Shown: positions 17,293-27,504, counted from the first letter of the stretch. The stretch: DNA of 64,000 nt from Ligilactobacillus ceti DSM 22408 (GCF_000423245.1 NZ_KE383993.1:124001-188000), one strand, 5' to 3'. The notes: generated by a model not told the origin, from the letters alone. Numbers and translations are program-made.

Positions 17293-17601
17293 TTAAGAAT
17301 TTAAATCAGCTTCTAAGTGATTTACAGTTTCTTCTAATTGAGCAACTTTTTCTAAAAATTCTGGTTCAGTTTCATTTAATTCAGTCATCGTTTGATCTAA
17401 AGCTTGAACAAAATCATTAGCTTTTAAAGCTACGTTTAACACCGCATTGCTGCAAAGAGCGATATCTTGTTTTATTTTTTGGATTTTAGCTTTTTCAGCA
17501 TCAATTTTTGCGGTTATTTTTTTCCGATTTTGATAAATTAAAAGACCAGTTGTAGCGATTGTTGCAGTTTTTAATAATAAAATTTGTGTCGTTTTTTTCA
17601 T
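17293..17601 (-). CDS. Membrane-anchored coiled-coil protein, unknown
   Basis: A 102-residue protein with one N-terminal TM helix (about residues 7-23, after MKKTT), then a Lys/Glu-rich coiled coil (about 26-47) and a second helical segment (about 64-100). It resembles YtxH-like stress proteins only in architecture. It starts 2 nt after the stop of hit, so the two genes are co-transcribed. Genes in this position between hit and prsA occur in other lactobacilli, but I know of no function. Confidence 0.7.
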   Translation of the reverse strand: MKKTTQILLLKTATIATTGLLIYQNRKKITAKIDAEKAKIQKIKQDIALCSNAVLNVALKANDFVQALDQTMTELNETEPEFLEKVAQLEETVNHLEADLNS

Positions 17602-17603
17602 AA

Positions 17604-18032
17604 TTATTCACCTAAATTTTTGGCGATGCGATCAGCTAAAGCTTGTAAATCAGCTGGTGTGTATTTGTCACCATTATTAATGAAATTCATACTAAAGTCA
17701 TCTTCATCTGTATATCTTGGAATTAAGTGAATATGGGAGTGGAAGACTGTTTGGTAAGCAACTTCACCATTATTATTTAAAATATTTAAACCTTTAATTT
17801 CAGGATCAGCATCTTTAATTGCTTTAGCAATTTTGGGAATGCGACTAAATACAGCTTGCGCTAAATCTTCGTCATATTCAAAAATATTAGCGACATGTTT
17901 TTTTGGAATAACTAAGGTATGTCCCGGTGTGACTTGGGAGATATCAAGAAAAGCTAAAACAACATCATCTTCATAAACTTTAATACTTGGAATATCACCG
18001 TTGATAATTTTACAGAAAATACAATTATCCAT
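17604..18032 (-). CDS. hit: HIT-family nucleotide hydrolase
   Basis: A 142-residue histidine-triad protein. The N-terminal CIFCKIINGDIPS carries the two zinc-ligand cysteines and the catalytic triad is H98-S-H100-I-H102 in HSHIHLIPR. HIT proteins hydrolyse nucleoside phosphoramidates and similar nucleotidyl conjugates. I use the ATG at 18032 because AGAAGG lies 8 nt upstream; the ORF extends seven codons further without a ribosome binding site. It is divergent from ecsA, and the intergenic dyads probably regulate one or both. Confidence 0.92.
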   Translation of the reverse strand: MDNCIFCKIINGDIPSIKVYEDDVVLAFLDISQVTPGHTLVIPKKHVANIFEYDEDLAQAVFSRIPKIAKAIKDADPEIKGLNILNNNGEVAYQTVFHSHIHLIPRYTDEDDFSMNFINNGDKYTPADLQALADRIAKNLGE

Positions 18033-18061
18033 TTTAAATACCTTCTTTCTCAAAATAAAAA

Positions 18062-18111
18062 TTCTCTCTTTAGTATATACTAAAATTCCACTTTCGTGAA
18101 AGTAGAGAGAT
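18062..18111. promoter_or_regulatory. Nested palindromes in the hit/ecsA divergent promoter region
   Basis: TTTAGTATATACTAAA (18069-18084) is a perfect 16-bp palindrome. ACTTTC-gt-GAAAGT (18090-18103) is a second dyad, and both lie between CTCTCT (18064-18069) and AGAGAG (18104-18109). The first palindrome contains TATACT, the likely -10 of hit on the minus strand. This is typical operator geometry. Confidence 0.5.
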
Positions 18112-18163
18112 AAATTAATATGCTATAATAAAAGATATTTATAAAATTGAAAGGATTTTGAAG

Positions 18164-18892
18164 ATGGTATTGAATGTTTCACATTTAACAGGAGGATATT
18201 CACTCATTCCTGTACTTAAAGATTTATCATTTGAAGTCCAAGCGGGCGAGTTAGTTGGTTTAATCGGTTTAAATGGTGCTGGTAAATCAACAACAATTAA
18301 CCATATTATTGGTTTATTAACACCACAAGCTGGTGAAATTAAAGTTGATAATTTATTATTAGCTGAAAATATGCAAGGTTATCGTAAAGCAATTGCTTAT
18401 ATTCCAGAAACACCAGTTTTATATCCTGAATTAACCTTAAAAGAACATATCGAAATGACAATCTTAGCATATGAACTTGATGAAAAAACAGCTTGGGAAA
18501 AAGCACATGAATTATTACAACTCTTTCGTTTAGAAGAAAGATTAGATTGGTTTCCGGCTAATTTTTCCAAAGGTATGAAACAAAAAGTGATGATTGTTTG
18601 TGCATTTATGTTAGATGCCAAACTTTACATTATTGATGAACCATTTGTTGGTTTGGATCCTTTAGCAATTCGTGATTTATTACAATTAATTGAACAGAAA
18701 AAAACACAAGGGGCAGCTATTTTAATGTCAACACACGTTTTAAGTACAGCTGAACAAACTTGTGATCGCTTCGTGATGATTGATCAAGGTCAATTGAAAG
18801 CTAGCGGAACTTTAGCTGAACTCCAAAATGAATATCAAACTTATGGCGATAATTTAGCTGATATTTATTTAGGATTGACGCAAGGAGCGTGA
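18164..18892 (+). CDS. ecsA: ABC transporter ATPase EcsA
   Basis: A 242-residue ABC ATPase. Walker A is GLNGAGKST, the signature is FSKGMKQK (a divergent form typical of EcsA), Walker B is LYIIDEPFVGLD and the switch histidine is in STHVL. I start at ATG 18164, 9 nt after AAAGG; a TTG at 18158 is also in frame. It pairs with EcsB, which starts 4 nt downstream. The Ecs transporter affects regulated intramembrane proteolysis, secretion and competence in other Firmicutes; its substrate may be peptide fragments. Confidence 0.93.
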   Translation: MVLNVSHLTGGYSLIPVLKDLSFEVQAGELVGLIGLNGAGKSTTINHIIGLLTPQAGEIKVDNLLLAENMQGYRKAIAYIPETPVLYPELTLKEHIEMTILAYELDEKTAWEKAHELLQLFRLEERLDWFPANFSKGMKQKVMIVCAFMLDAKLYIIDEPFVGLDPLAIRDLLQLIEQKKTQGAAILMSTHVLSTAEQTCDRFVMIDQGQLKASGTLAELQNEYQTYGDNLADIYLGLTQGA

Positions 18893-18896
18893 TCAG

Positions 18897-20105
18897 ATGC
18901 AAGAATTATGGAAACAACGTCTGCATGCTTATCAAAAACAAGTTTTTAAATATTTAAAATACGTTTTAAATGATCATTTTGTTTTGGCTATGTTATTTGT
19001 CTTAGGCGGAATAGCTTTAACGTATGCTAATTTTTTGAAAACCGTGACTGTTACAGACGATTATACTTGGACGAAACCAATTGTGATTTTATTATTATTA
19101 ATTGTTTTGCAATTGGGTCGGGGGGCAACTTTATTGCAACCAGCTGATGAATTGTTTTTAGTTCCCCAAGAATATCAACTACCAATTTATTTGAAAAAGG
19201 CTTTTCACCATGCTTTGAAAAAGAATTTAGGATTACAAATAGTGTTGTATGCTGTTTTAGTACCTTATTTAAAAATTGTGTTACATACTAAGACGAGTTT
19301 TGTAATAGGACTGTTGGTTATTCAGTTGTTATTTAAATCACTAGTTTTAGCGAAAAATTATCAAGCAGGATATTGGGCTTATTTACAAAAGAAAGCTAGC
19401 TTAGTTATTAGTTTATTAATACCGTTAGTAGTTTATAGTATTGCATTTTATATTTGTGTTTGGTTTGCTTTAACAGTTACCTTATGTGTGGTTGGATATT
19501 TCATGTATCGATTCAAAAAAGAACGCTCCAAAAATGTTTTTGCTTGGCGTTATATGATTCAACAAGAAAATGCTCGTTTATCACGAGTTTATCGCGTTTT
19601 CGCATTGTTTACTGATGTGCCGAATTTACAAGGGAAAACAAAACGGCGACGTTATTTAGATTGGATGTTACCAACTATGCAACAAAACAATCCTTACCTA
19701 TATTTAGAAGCGCGTTGCTTAGTTCGTAATCAAGAATATAGCGGATTGTATTTACGTTTATTAATTTTAGCTAGTGCGTTATTAATTTTTGTACATGATT
19801 TTTGGATAACTTTAGGTGTAACAATTTTATTTAACTATTTAATTGTTTTCCAATTGATTCCATTACAAGATTATTATCAAGAAAATGTCTTTACGCATTT
19901 GTATCCCGTTTTACCAAGTGTGAAATTACAAGGCTTCAAAAAATTATTAAGTCGGATTGTTTTATTAACAGCCGTTTGCTTTGGGATTGCAGCTTTAATT
20001 GGGACACAGCATATTCTGGTAGGTGTTTTATGTGGCGGAATTGTGTTAGTTGAGAGTAAGTTGATTAGTAGTTATTATTTAAAAGCAAGAATAAAAAAAT
20101 CTTGA
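18897..20105 (+). CDS. ecsB: ABC transporter permease EcsB
   Basis: A 402-residue integral membrane protein with about eight to ten hydrophobic segments in two groups (about 30-200 and 285-395) separated by a basic cytoplasmic loop rich in KKER and RKRR-like runs. The sequence and position directly after EcsA fit the EcsB family (ABC_EcsB). AAGGAG lies at the end of ecsA with the ATG 9 nt later, so the two genes are translationally linked. No terminator was seen before ytmP. Confidence 0.9.
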   Translation: MQELWKQRLHAYQKQVFKYLKYVLNDHFVLAMLFVLGGIALTYANFLKTVTVTDDYTWTKPIVILLLLIVLQLGRGATLLQPADELFLVPQEYQLPIYLKKAFHHALKKNLGLQIVLYAVLVPYLKIVLHTKTSFVIGLLVIQLLFKSLVLAKNYQAGYWAYLQKKASLVISLLIPLVVYSIAFYICVWFALTVTLCVVGYFMYRFKKERSKNVFAWRYMIQQENARLSRVYRVFALFTDVPNLQGKTKRRRYLDWMLPTMQQNNPYLYLEARCLVRNQEYSGLYLRLLILASALLIFVHDFWITLGVTILFNYLIVFQLIPLQDYYQENVFTHLYPVLPSVKLQGFKKLLSRIVLLTAVCFGIAALIGTQHILVGVLCGGIVLVESKLISSYYLKARIKKS

Positions 20106-20169
20106 CACTAATAACTGAACTTTGTAGACTGGAAATAGTTATCTATTTGTGTAGAGGAGAGTAGCCAAA

Positions 20170-20952
20170 ATGGATTTCAAATTAGATGAAGGTTGGCGAG
20201 TTCTTCCAATTGGTGGCGAAACCGGAATGGCATATATGGGGATTAATAAAAATGAGAAAGTATTTTTAAAAAGAAATACTTCACCGTTTTTAGCAGCCTT
20301 GTCATTAGAGGAAATCACACCAAAGCTTATATGGACAAAGAGGATGACATCTGGTGATACATTAACAGCCCAAGAATGGATGAATGGGCGGAGCTTGAAA
20401 CGTTCAGAAATGACATCCCAAAAAGTACGGAATACATTGTATCGAGTACATCATTCTGAATTGTTGAAAAAAATGTTAAAAAAAGTCGGTGGTCAATTTG
20501 TAACACCGAATGATTTATTAACAGAGTATTTAACTGATTTAAGTTGCGATTTACAAGCTCATCCTGTATTAGCTGCTGTTGTCAGTGATTTACAAGCACA
20601 ACAACCGCAATTACCTTTAACTGAATATGAAGTATGTCATGGTGATTTAAATCATAAAAATTGGCTCTTATCAGATCAAGGGCAATTATATTTAGTTGAT
20701 TGGGATAGTGCGAAATTAGCTGATCCAGCATTAGATTTAAGTATGTTAATGTGTCAATATGTCCCACGTAAGACTTGGAAGCAGTGGCTAGAAGAATATG
20801 GGCAAGAAGCAACAGCCTCATTCAATGCCAGAATTAACTGGTATATGTTGATGAATTTACTTTTAGCTATCAAAAAATATCATTCACGTGGTCGTTTTCA
20901 TGAAATGAACCAAGACATATATAAACTTGCGGAAATATATGAGTTAGACTAA
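20170..20952 (+). CDS. ytmP: YtmP/CcrZ-like aminoglycoside-phosphotransferase-fold kinase
   Basis: A 260-residue member of the choline-kinase/APH superfamily. The catalytic Brenner motif is CHGDLNHKNWLL and the metal-binding motif is LVDWDSAKLADPALDLSML. In S. pneumoniae the relative CcrZ couples cell division to DNA replication initiation; B. subtilis YtmP is the counterpart. The substrate is probably a small sugar-like molecule. Its place upstream of trmB is conserved across Firmicutes. A strong hairpin separates it from trmB. Confidence 0.88.
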   Translation: MDFKLDEGWRVLPIGGETGMAYMGINKNEKVFLKRNTSPFLAALSLEEITPKLIWTKRMTSGDTLTAQEWMNGRSLKRSEMTSQKVRNTLYRVHHSELLKKMLKKVGGQFVTPNDLLTEYLTDLSCDLQAHPVLAAVVSDLQAQQPQLPLTEYEVCHGDLNHKNWLLSDQGQLYLVDWDSAKLADPALDLSMLMCQYVPRKTWKQWLEEYGQEATASFNARINWYMLMNLLLAIKKYHSRGRFHEMNQDIYKLAEIYELD

Positions 20953-20970
20953 GAATGTTAGTAGATTTTT

Positions 20971-21011
20971 AATAAGGGATAAAAGACGAAGCAAGTCTTT
21001 TGTCCCTTATT
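20971..21011. terminator. Long hairpin between ytmP and trmB
   Basis: A 17-bp stem (20971-20987 with 20995-21011) closed by a 7-nt loop. Beyond the two Ts that end the right arm there is no T tract, so it may be a weak terminator, an RNA processing site or a stabiliser. Confidence 0.6.
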
Positions 21012-21038
21012 TCGTAAAAAGAAAGGACGAATTTAATA

Positions 21039-21680
21039 GTGCGTTTAAGAAATAAACCATGGGCAAAACCATTAATGGCTGAAAATCCACAGTGGGTTGT
21101 CACAGAACCAGAACAATTTAGAGGAAAATGGCAAACAAGATTTGCGAAAGAAGCTCCAATTTACATTGAGGTTGGAATGGGTAAAGGTCGTTTTATTGTT
21201 GAAATGGCTGAAAAATATCCAGAACGTAACTTTATTGGATTAGAAATTCAAACAGCTGCGACAGGGATGGCTTTGAAAAAACAAATTGAAAAACAATTAC
21301 CAAACTTACAATTTATTTGTGCTAATGGTAGTGGTTTAGAAACGTTTTTCGCTAAGAACGAAGTAGCTGGTGTCTATTTGAACTTTTCTGATCCATGGCC
21401 TAAAAAACGACAAGCAAAACGTCGCTTAACATATAAATCATTCTTGAAACAATATGAATATGTAATGGAACCAAAAGGCTATTTAGAATTTAAGACAGAT
21501 AATATGGGCTTATTTGAATATTCATTAACAAGTTTAAATAACTATGGGATGAAATTTGAGCAAGTTTGGTTAGATTTACACAGTGATGAAGAAGCTGTTG
21601 TGGATAATGTTATGACTGAATACGAACAAAAATTCAGCGAAAAAGGTCAACCAATTTATAAATTAAAAGCACAATTCTAA
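21039..21680 (+). CDS. trmB: tRNA (guanine-N7)-methyltransferase TrmB
   Basis: A 213-residue SAM-dependent enzyme that makes m7G46 in tRNA. The SAM motif is [12 protein letters not shown] and the catalytic and tRNA-binding stretch is [16 protein letters not shown], followed by LEFKTDN. The start is GTG behind AAAGGA, and the length fits the family. It is downstream of ytmP, as in many Firmicutes. Confidence 0.96.
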   Translation: MRLRNKPWAKPLMAENPQWVVTEPEQFRGKWQTRFAKEAPIYIEVGMGKGRFIVEMAEKYPERNFIGLEIQTAATGMALKKQIEKQLPNLQFICANGSGLETFFAKNEVAGVYLNFSDPWPKKRQAKRRLTYKSFLKQYEYVMEPKGYLEFKTDNMGLFEYSLTSLNNYGMKFEQVWLDLHSDEEAVVDNVMTEYEQKFSEKGQPIYKLKAQF

Positions 21681-21774
21681 AAAAGTCTTAATTTAGCTGA
21701 TTTTAAAAATAAGTCAGATAAGTTATAATTTAAAGAAAAGAATAGCATCGTCAAAATAATAGGAGGACTTACCA

Positions 21775-22095
21775 ATGAAAGTCTTAGAAAAAATGAACAA
21801 AGTTGAATTAGAAGAAAAATTAGCTCAAGGGAATTATGTTTTATTTTTCACAGCTGCCTGGTGTCCTGATTGTACATTTATCAAACCAGCTATGCCAGAA
21901 TTAGAAGCAGAATATGCTGACTATGAATTTTTCTTAGTTGATCGTGATGACAATATTGAACTTTGCCAAGATTTAATGATTATGGGGATTCCAAGTTTTG
22001 TTGTATATCGTGATGGTAAAGAAGCTGGTCGTTTTGTGAATAAACAACGTAAAACAAAACAACAAATTCAAGAATTTTTAAATGATATTAAATAA
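21775..22095 (+). CDS. ytpP: Thioredoxin-like protein (YtpP type)
   Basis: A 106-residue thioredoxin fold with the active site W-C30-P-D-C33 and the cis-proline segment MGIPSFVVYRDG. CPDC rather than CGPC separates it from TrxA and fits the YtpP-like group found before ytpR. It probably reduces cytoplasmic disulfides, with an unknown partner. Good ribosome binding site (AGGAGG). ytpR follows after 16 nt. Confidence 0.88.
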   Translation: MKVLEKMNKVELEEKLAQGNYVLFFTAAWCPDCTFIKPAMPELEAEYADYEFFLVDRDDNIELCQDLMIMGIPSFVVYRDGKEAGRFVNKQRKTKQQIQEFLNDIK

Positions 22096-22111
22096 AGGAG
22101 TTTAAAGGTCA

Positions 22112-22753
22112 ATGTTGATTGCTAGTTATAATCCACAATATATCGGTGATGTCTTACTTACAATGATTAATCCTGATGTGTTAGAACAAGAAACAGAAAA
22201 GAAAGGTCAAGCTGTTCGTATTTTTGCGAAAAAAGATGGCCATACTTTAGGTTACAATTTCTTAGCAGTTAGTGAAATTTTAACTGACTTAGAAGGTAAT
22301 GGACCACTTGTTTTGAATGCAGAACAAGTTGCTAAATTAAATGCTTATTTAACAGAAGTTGGTTTTACAGCTGAGTTAGAAGTTGATGAAACTCCGAAAT
22401 TCGTTGTTGGTTATGTGGAAGAAATGACAGAACATCCAGATTCTGATCATTTACACATTACAAAAACACGAGTTGATAATGATCAAGTTTTACAAATCGT
22501 TTGTGGTGCACCTAATGTAGCAGCTGGACAAAAAGTTGTTGTTGCTAAGGTTGGTGCGATGATGCCAACTGGTGCGATGATTTGGCCTGGTAAATTACGT
22601 GGTGTAGAAAGTCCCGGAATGATTTGTTCAGCACGTGAAATCGAATTACCTAATGCACCGCAAGTTCGTGGGATTTTAGTTTTACCAGAAGATGATTCAC
22701 GATTTGAAGTGGGAACAGGTTTTGATTTTGCAGCTGGAGCAACGTTGTTTTAA
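22112..22753 (+). CDS. ytpR: YtpR, tRNA-binding-domain protein
   Basis: A 213-residue protein. The N-terminal ~90 residues are the DUF4479 domain; the C-terminal half (about 105-205) is an EMAP-II/Trbp-like OB fold with HPDSDHLHITKTRVD, IVCGAPNVAAGQKVVVAKVGA and ESPGMICSAREIEL, as in the N-terminus of PheRS beta. It is a free-standing tRNA-binding protein of unclear role. It forms an operon with ytpP. Confidence 0.92.
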   Translation: MLIASYNPQYIGDVLLTMINPDVLEQETEKKGQAVRIFAKKDGHTLGYNFLAVSEILTDLEGNGPLVLNAEQVAKLNAYLTEVGFTAELEVDETPKFVVGYVEEMTEHPDSDHLHITKTRVDNDQVLQIVCGAPNVAAGQKVVVAKVGAMMPTGAMIWPGKLRGVESPGMICSAREIELPNAPQVRGILVLPEDDSRFEVGTGFDFAAGATLF

Positions 22754-22776
22754 TGCAAACTAACTAAAAAATATGC

Positions 22777-22827
22777 TAAAATAGACTAGGATTAATTATT
22801 ATAATTAGTCCTAGTCTTAATTTTTTT
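22777..22827 (+). terminator. Terminator with overlapping extended -10, upstream of sftA
   Basis: A 15-bp stem (22784-22798 with 22802-22816, one G-T) followed by a T7 run terminates ytpR. An extended -10 TGC-TAAAAT (-10 at 22777-22782) lies immediately before it, so RNA started there would begin inside the hairpin. Confidence 0.8.
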
Positions 22828-22844
22828 GTGATAGGATGAAGAAT

Positions 22845-25229
22845 ATGCAACATTATGATGGACCGGCTTTTTATCGAAAAAAACAACATCAAGAAGTTGT
22901 TAAGCCGAGTTTCAAAGAAAAAAAGAAAAGAGCACCACAAAAACGAGCTCGTAAACTTTTAAGTGAAGAAAAAAGAAACGAAAATCAAGAAATATTAAAA
23001 CAACAATATACAACGAGAACTTTTCATCCTAAATATGTACCACCATCAATTATTGATTTTTCAAAACGTGAAACAAAACGTAAATATCAAGCTTTAGTCA
23101 AACGCATATTAGCAGCTAAAGATGAATTATTATTGTTTGTAAAAGATGAACAAGCAACTGATTTAGAGTTAATTGATTTAACTCAATCTAACTGGCAAGA
23201 ACAAGCCGCTGATTTAGAGCAAGGGGCTTTAACAGCTGAGAAGGAAGTTAGTCAGCAAGCTGAAACTGAAATTTTAAACGAAGAAGTGGTGGAAACACCG
23301 GGAGTCGCTGCAACAGAAGATATTGAAGCAGCTCGATTAATGGATGAACCAACAGAACATGAATTTGAATCAACACTAGTAATCGATGATCATGAACAAT
23401 TAATCAACAAAGATTCAGAATTTATTGATGAGATTACAAGTCATGATGAATTTGAAGAACAAGAACAAAACAATGAAGAACTAATTATTTCCCGGGAACA
23501 AGCAGTTGAATCAGTAACTGATTTAGAAACAGAAGATTTATGGGAAAAACCTGCTCCAGTGGTATCGTCTGAAAAAACTGAACTACCAAATACAGCAGTT
23601 ATAACTAACAAAACTGAAATGGTTGCAAATGAAGAGCATGAGAATCCACAACCGCAAGAACAAGCGGCCGATGATAATCATGAAAAAGTAGAAGCAACTG
23701 GTTTGAATCGGACATTAACAGATATTATTGATTTAGAAAATAATGAACAGCGTAAATTAGCTTTATTTGCTGATGCAGAACAAGCGGCAACGCCAAATAA
23801 AGAAGATTTAATGTATAAATTTCCACCATTAGATTTATTACCAGCGCCAGTGATTGAAGCTGATGATTCAATGGATGAGTGGGTTTTAAATCAAATTGAT
23901 GTTTTAAATGAGACATTAGCAGCCTTTCATGTTGATGCTGTTGTGAAAGATTGGACGATTGGGCCAGCTGTCACTCAATTTGAAATCACTTTAGGTCGGG
24001 GTGTTAAAGTTAATAAAATTACTAATTTAGCTGATGATTTAAAATTAGCTTTAGCAGCTAAAGATATTCGGATTGAAGCTCCAATTCCGGGTAAAAGTAG
24101 CGTTGGGGTTGAAATACCAAACTACAAATCACGACCAGTTATGTTATCAGAAGTATTAGAATCAAAAGCTTTTAAAGAAGCACAATCACCATTAACAGTG
24201 GCTTTGGGTGTGGATTTATTTGGTCGACCACAAGTTACTAATTTACAAAAAATGCCTCATGGTTTAATTGCAGGGGCCACAGGATCTGGTAAATCAGTTT
24301 TTATTAACAGTTTGTTAGTTTCTATTTTATATAAAGCTGAACCAAGTGATGTTAAGTTATTATTAATTGATCCAAAAGCGGTAGAAATGGCACCTTATCA
24401 AAAGATTGCTCATTTAATTGCGCCGGTGATTTCTGAACCTAAAGCTGCCGCCGCAGCCTTGCGTTGGGTAGTTGAAGAAATGGAAAATCGCTATCAAAAA
24501 TTAGCTGCTGCCGGTGTGCGCAATATTGCTAGTTATAATGAAAAAGCTCTTGCTAGTGGTAAATACGAATATAAACTACCTTATATCGTAGTTGTGATTG
24601 ATGAATTAGCAGATTTAATGATGGTCGCAGCTAGTGAAGTTCAAGATTATATTGCACGTATCACCCAAAAAGCACGTGCAGCCGGGATTCATTTAATTGT
24701 GGCTACACAAAGACCAAGTGTTGATGTTATTACTGGAACTATTAAAAATAATATCCCAACGCGAATCGCCTTTATGGTTTCAAGTCAGATTGATTCACGG
24801 ACTATTTTAGATGTAGCTGGGGCTGAACGTTTGTTAGGTCGTGGTGACATGTTGTTTATGGGAAATGGATCAGGTCAACCAGTTCGTTTACAAGGAACTT
24901 ATGTTGAAGAAGAAGTCGATGCTATTACCGATTTTATTCGCCAACAAGGGAAACCACAATATGCTTTTGATCCAGAAAGTTTAAGAAAAAAAGATCAACA
25001 AAATGAAGCACAAGATGATTTGATGCCGGAAGTGTTAGAATATATTGCTCAAGAAGACAATATTTCGACTTCAAAATTGCAACGAGTCTTTTCAATCGGT
25101 TATAATCGAGCTGCTAATATTGTTGATGATTTAGAAGCACAAGGTTTGATTTCGCCAGCACGCGGATCAAAACCACGTGATGTTTATTTAGATCCAGAAA
25201 TGTTAAATGCAATGAATGAAACGAAATAA
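22845..25229 (+). CDS. sftA: DNA translocase SftA (FtsK/SpoIIIE family, soluble type)
   Basis: About 794 residues. There is no N-terminal TM region; instead a basic head and a long acidic Glu-rich linker (to about residue 330), as in SftA (YtpT), which clears DNA from the closing septum. The motor has Walker A GATGSGKS, Walker [13 protein letters not shown] and [12 protein letters not shown]; the C-terminal gamma winged helix is [23 protein letters not shown] choose ATG 22845 because AGGATGAAG precedes it; ATG 22836 is three codons upstream. Confidence 0.92.
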   Translation: MQHYDGPAFYRKKQHQEVVKPSFKEKKKRAPQKRARKLLSEEKRNENQEILKQQYTTRTFHPKYVPPSIIDFSKRETKRKYQALVKRILAAKDELLLFVKDEQATDLELIDLTQSNWQEQAADLEQGALTAEKEVSQQAETEILNEEVVETPGVAATEDIEAARLMDEPTEHEFESTLVIDDHEQLINKDSEFIDEITSHDEFEEQEQNNEELIISREQAVESVTDLETEDLWEKPAPVVSSEKTELPNTAVITNKTEMVANEEHENPQPQEQAADDNHEKVEATGLNRTLTDIIDLENNEQRKLALFADAEQAATPNKEDLMYKFPPLDLLPAPVIEADDSMDEWVLNQIDVLNETLAAFHVDAVVKDWTIGPAVTQFEITLGRGVKVNKITNLADDLKLALAAKDIRIEAPIPGKSSVGVEIPNYKSRPVMLSEVLESKAFKEAQSPLTVALGVDLFGRPQVTNLQKMPHGLIAGATGSGKSVFINSLLVSILYKAEPSDVKLLLIDPKAVEMAPYQKIAHLIAPVISEPKAAAAALRWVVEEMENRYQKLAAAGVRNIASYNEKALASGKYEYKLPYIVVVIDELADLMMVAASEVQDYIARITQKARAAGIHLIVATQRPSVDVITGTIKNNIPTRIAFMVSSQIDSRTILDVAGAERLLGRGDMLFMGNGSGQPVRLQGTYVEEEVDAITDFIRQQGKPQYAFDPESLRKKDQQNEAQDDLMPEVLEYIAQEDNISTSKLQRVFSIGYNRAANIVDDLEAQGLISPARGSKPRDVYLDPEMLNAMNETK

Positions 25230-25249
25230 ATAGAAAAGAGGATATTATA

Positions 25250-26581
25250 ATGAAAATGGATACCACATATTATTTTGTGGGGATTAAAGGAACAGGTATG
25301 AGTGCCTTGGCTTTAATCTTACATGATAAAGGATGTCAGGTTTTAGGATCTGATATTGATAAATATACTTTTACTCAACGTGGCTTAGAAGATGCAGGAA
25401 TTGAAGTTTTATCATTTTCTGAAGATAATATTAAACCCGGAATGACAATTATTGCGGGAAATGCTTTTTCAAAAGATCACGAAGAATTACAAAAAGCACA
25501 AGAATTAGGTTTAGAAATTTTAAGCTATCCTGATACTGTAGAAATGATTATTCAAGAAACAACAAGTATCGCTGTTGCCGGTGCACATGGTAAAACAAGT
25601 ACAACTGGTTTATTGGCACACGTTTTAAGTGGTGTAGCTCCAACTAGTTTCTTAGTAGGCGATGGTTCGGGAAAAGGTATTCCTGATGCGCGTTTCTTCG
25701 TCTTTGAAGCTGATGAATATCGTCGTCATTTCGTTGCATATCATCCTGATTATACAATTATGACTAATATCGATTTTGATCACCCAGATTACTTTACAAG
25801 TTTAGAAGATGTTTGTGATGCATTTGAAACATTAGCAATGCAAACTAAAAAAGGTATCTTTATGTGGGGTGAAGATGACAACTTACGTAAATTAACAGCT
25901 GATGTTCCGATTTATTATTATGGAACAGAAGAATCAGATGACTTTAGAGCAGTTAATATTAAACGTTCTACTAAAGGTTCTAACTTTGATGTTTATCATC
26001 ATGATGAATTCTTAGGTAACTATGATATTCCAATGTTTGGGAAACATAATGTTTTAAATAGTTTAGCTGTCATTGCTGTTTCTTATTTAGATAAAGTTGA
26101 TCAAGCTGAAGTTAAAGCTGAATTAGTGACATTTAAAGGTGTTAAACGTCGATTTACAGAAAAGAAAGTAGCTGATATGGTAATTATTGATGATTATGCT
26201 CATCACCCAGCTGAAATTACAGCCACTTTAGATGCTGCACGTCAACAATATCCTAATAAAGAAATTATTGCTGTGTTCCAACCACATACATTTAGCCGGA
26301 CGATTGCTTTGCAAGATGAATTTGCAACAAGTTTAGATAATGCCGATCAAGTCTTCTTGATTGATATTTTTGGTTCAGCGCGTGAAAAAGCTGGAAAAAT
26401 TACTTCAGCTGATTTAGGTAAGAAAATCAAAAAAGGTGGTACTGTCCTAACTGAAGATAATATGTCACCATTATTAGATTATAAAGATGCCGTTGTAGTC
26501 TTTATGGGTGCTGGAGATATTCAAAAGTATGAATATGAATATGAAAAATTATTATCTAATTTAAGTTTACGTAATAACTAA
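25250..26581 (+). CDS. murC: UDP-N-acetylmuramate--L-alanine ligase
   Basis: A 443-residue Mur ligase adding L-Ala to UDP-MurNAc in cytoplasmic peptidoglycan synthesis. Signatures are the N-terminal Rossmann glycine loop [13 protein letters not shown], the P-loop [24 protein letters not shown], the metal region [11 protein letters not shown] and [10 protein letters not shown]. It follows sftA after 20 nt, an arrangement common in Lactobacillales. Ribosome binding site AGAGG; terminator downstream. Confidence 0.97.
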   Translation: MKMDTTYYFVGIKGTGMSALALILHDKGCQVLGSDIDKYTFTQRGLEDAGIEVLSFSEDNIKPGMTIIAGNAFSKDHEELQKAQELGLEILSYPDTVEMIIQETTSIAVAGAHGKTSTTGLLAHVLSGVAPTSFLVGDGSGKGIPDARFFVFEADEYRRHFVAYHPDYTIMTNIDFDHPDYFTSLEDVCDAFETLAMQTKKGIFMWGEDDNLRKLTADVPIYYYGTEESDDFRAVNIKRSTKGSNFDVYHHDEFLGNYDIPMFGKHNVLNSLAVIAVSYLDKVDQAEVKAELVTFKGVKRRFTEKKVADMVIIDDYAHHPAEITATLDAARQQYPNKEIIAVFQPHTFSRTIALQDEFATSLDNADQVFLIDIFGSAREKAGKITSADLGKKIKKGGTVLTEDNMSPLLDYKDAVVVFMGAGDIQKYEYEYEKLLSNLSLRNN

Positions 26582-26591
26582 AAATAAATTT

Positions 26592-26628
26592 AAAAGGCTT
26601 CTATACAAATTGTATAGAGGTCTTTTTT
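26592..26628 (+). terminator. Intrinsic terminator after murC
   Basis: A 16-bp stem with two G-U pairs (26592-26607 with 26611-26626), a 3-nt loop and a T6 run. Confidence 0.85.
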
Positions 26629-26726
26629 GATAAAAGCACGAATTAAAGGGATTTATATTGAGAAAAATTAACATAAAGGAATTGTTAAGAAAGAAGTGAA
26701 GTTTCACGTATTAAATTTGGATATGC

Positions 26727-26732
26727 TATAAT
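26727..26732 (+). promoter_or_regulatory. Extended -10 of the Bax-inhibitor gene
   Basis: TGC-TATAAT with no clear -35. The leader then has a small CCCTC/GAGGG hairpin (26743-26759). Confidence 0.5.
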
Positions 26733-26786
26733 TATTAGCAAACCCTCAAAATAAGAGGGAGAAAATTGTTTTAAGGAGAGAATTAT

Positions 26787-27488
26787 ATGAATAATGAACC
26801 ACGTCGCGTTGTTAGCAGTGCTACTGATAGCGGTCTAAATCAATACTTAGCTAAAATGTATGGATTTATGGCAGCAGCAGTTGGTGTTTCTGCATTAACT
26901 GCGTATTTAATTACTACAATGTTTTATATTCAAACTATGACATTTTTATCACAACATCGTTCAGCTGTATGGATTATGTTTGGTTTGCAATTAGTTATTG
27001 CTTTTATGTTTAAAGCAAATCGTTCACCAGTTGTGAATGCAGTCGGACTTTTTGGCTTTGCGATTTTAGAAGGTGTTGTCTTCAGTACATTAGTAGCTGT
27101 TTATACTATGGGAGATATCACGATGGCCTTTGTTTCAGCAGCAACGTTATTTGTTGTTTTAGCTGTGATGGGAACTGTTACGAAACGTGATCTGAGTGGA
27201 GTTGGCCGCCATGCTATGGCAGCGTTGATTGCTTTGATTATTGTTTCAATTATTAACTTCTTTTTACAAAGCCCAATGATTAATTATATCTTTTCTTATG
27301 TGGGTATTATTATCTTTGCTGCTTTAGTAGCTTTTGATTCACAAAGATTTAAACAATCATATTATCAATTACAAGGTCAAGTGAATATGACGAGTTTAGC
27401 TTTAATGGGAGCTTTCCAATTATATCTAGATTTTGTTAACTTGTTCTTACAACTATTAAATATTTTTGGTGGCGGAAGTCGCGATTAA
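26787..27488 (+). CDS. Bax inhibitor-1/YccA family membrane protein
   Basis: A 233-residue protein with seven hydrophobic helices. The family features are the N-terminal LNQYLAKMYGFMAAAVGVSAL and the C-terminal ALVAFDSQRFK and ALMGAFQLYLDFVNLFLQLLNIFG. Bacterial relatives include pH-gated calcium leak channels (B. subtilis YetJ) and E. coli YccA, which inhibits FtsH; which role applies here is not known. Monocistronic, with a strong ribosome binding site (AAGGAGAG) and terminator. Confidence 0.9.
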   Translation: MNNEPRRVVSSATDSGLNQYLAKMYGFMAAAVGVSALTAYLITTMFYIQTMTFLSQHRSAVWIMFGLQLVIAFMFKANRSPVVNAVGLFGFAILEGVVFSTLVAVYTMGDITMAFVSAATLFVVLAVMGTVTKRDLSGVGRHAMAALIALIIVSIINFFLQSPMINYIFSYVGIIIFAALVAFDSQRFKQSYYQLQGQVNMTSLALMGAFQLYLDFVNLFLQLLNIFGGGSRD

Positions 27489-27504
27489 ATCAATAATTAG
27501 TATT

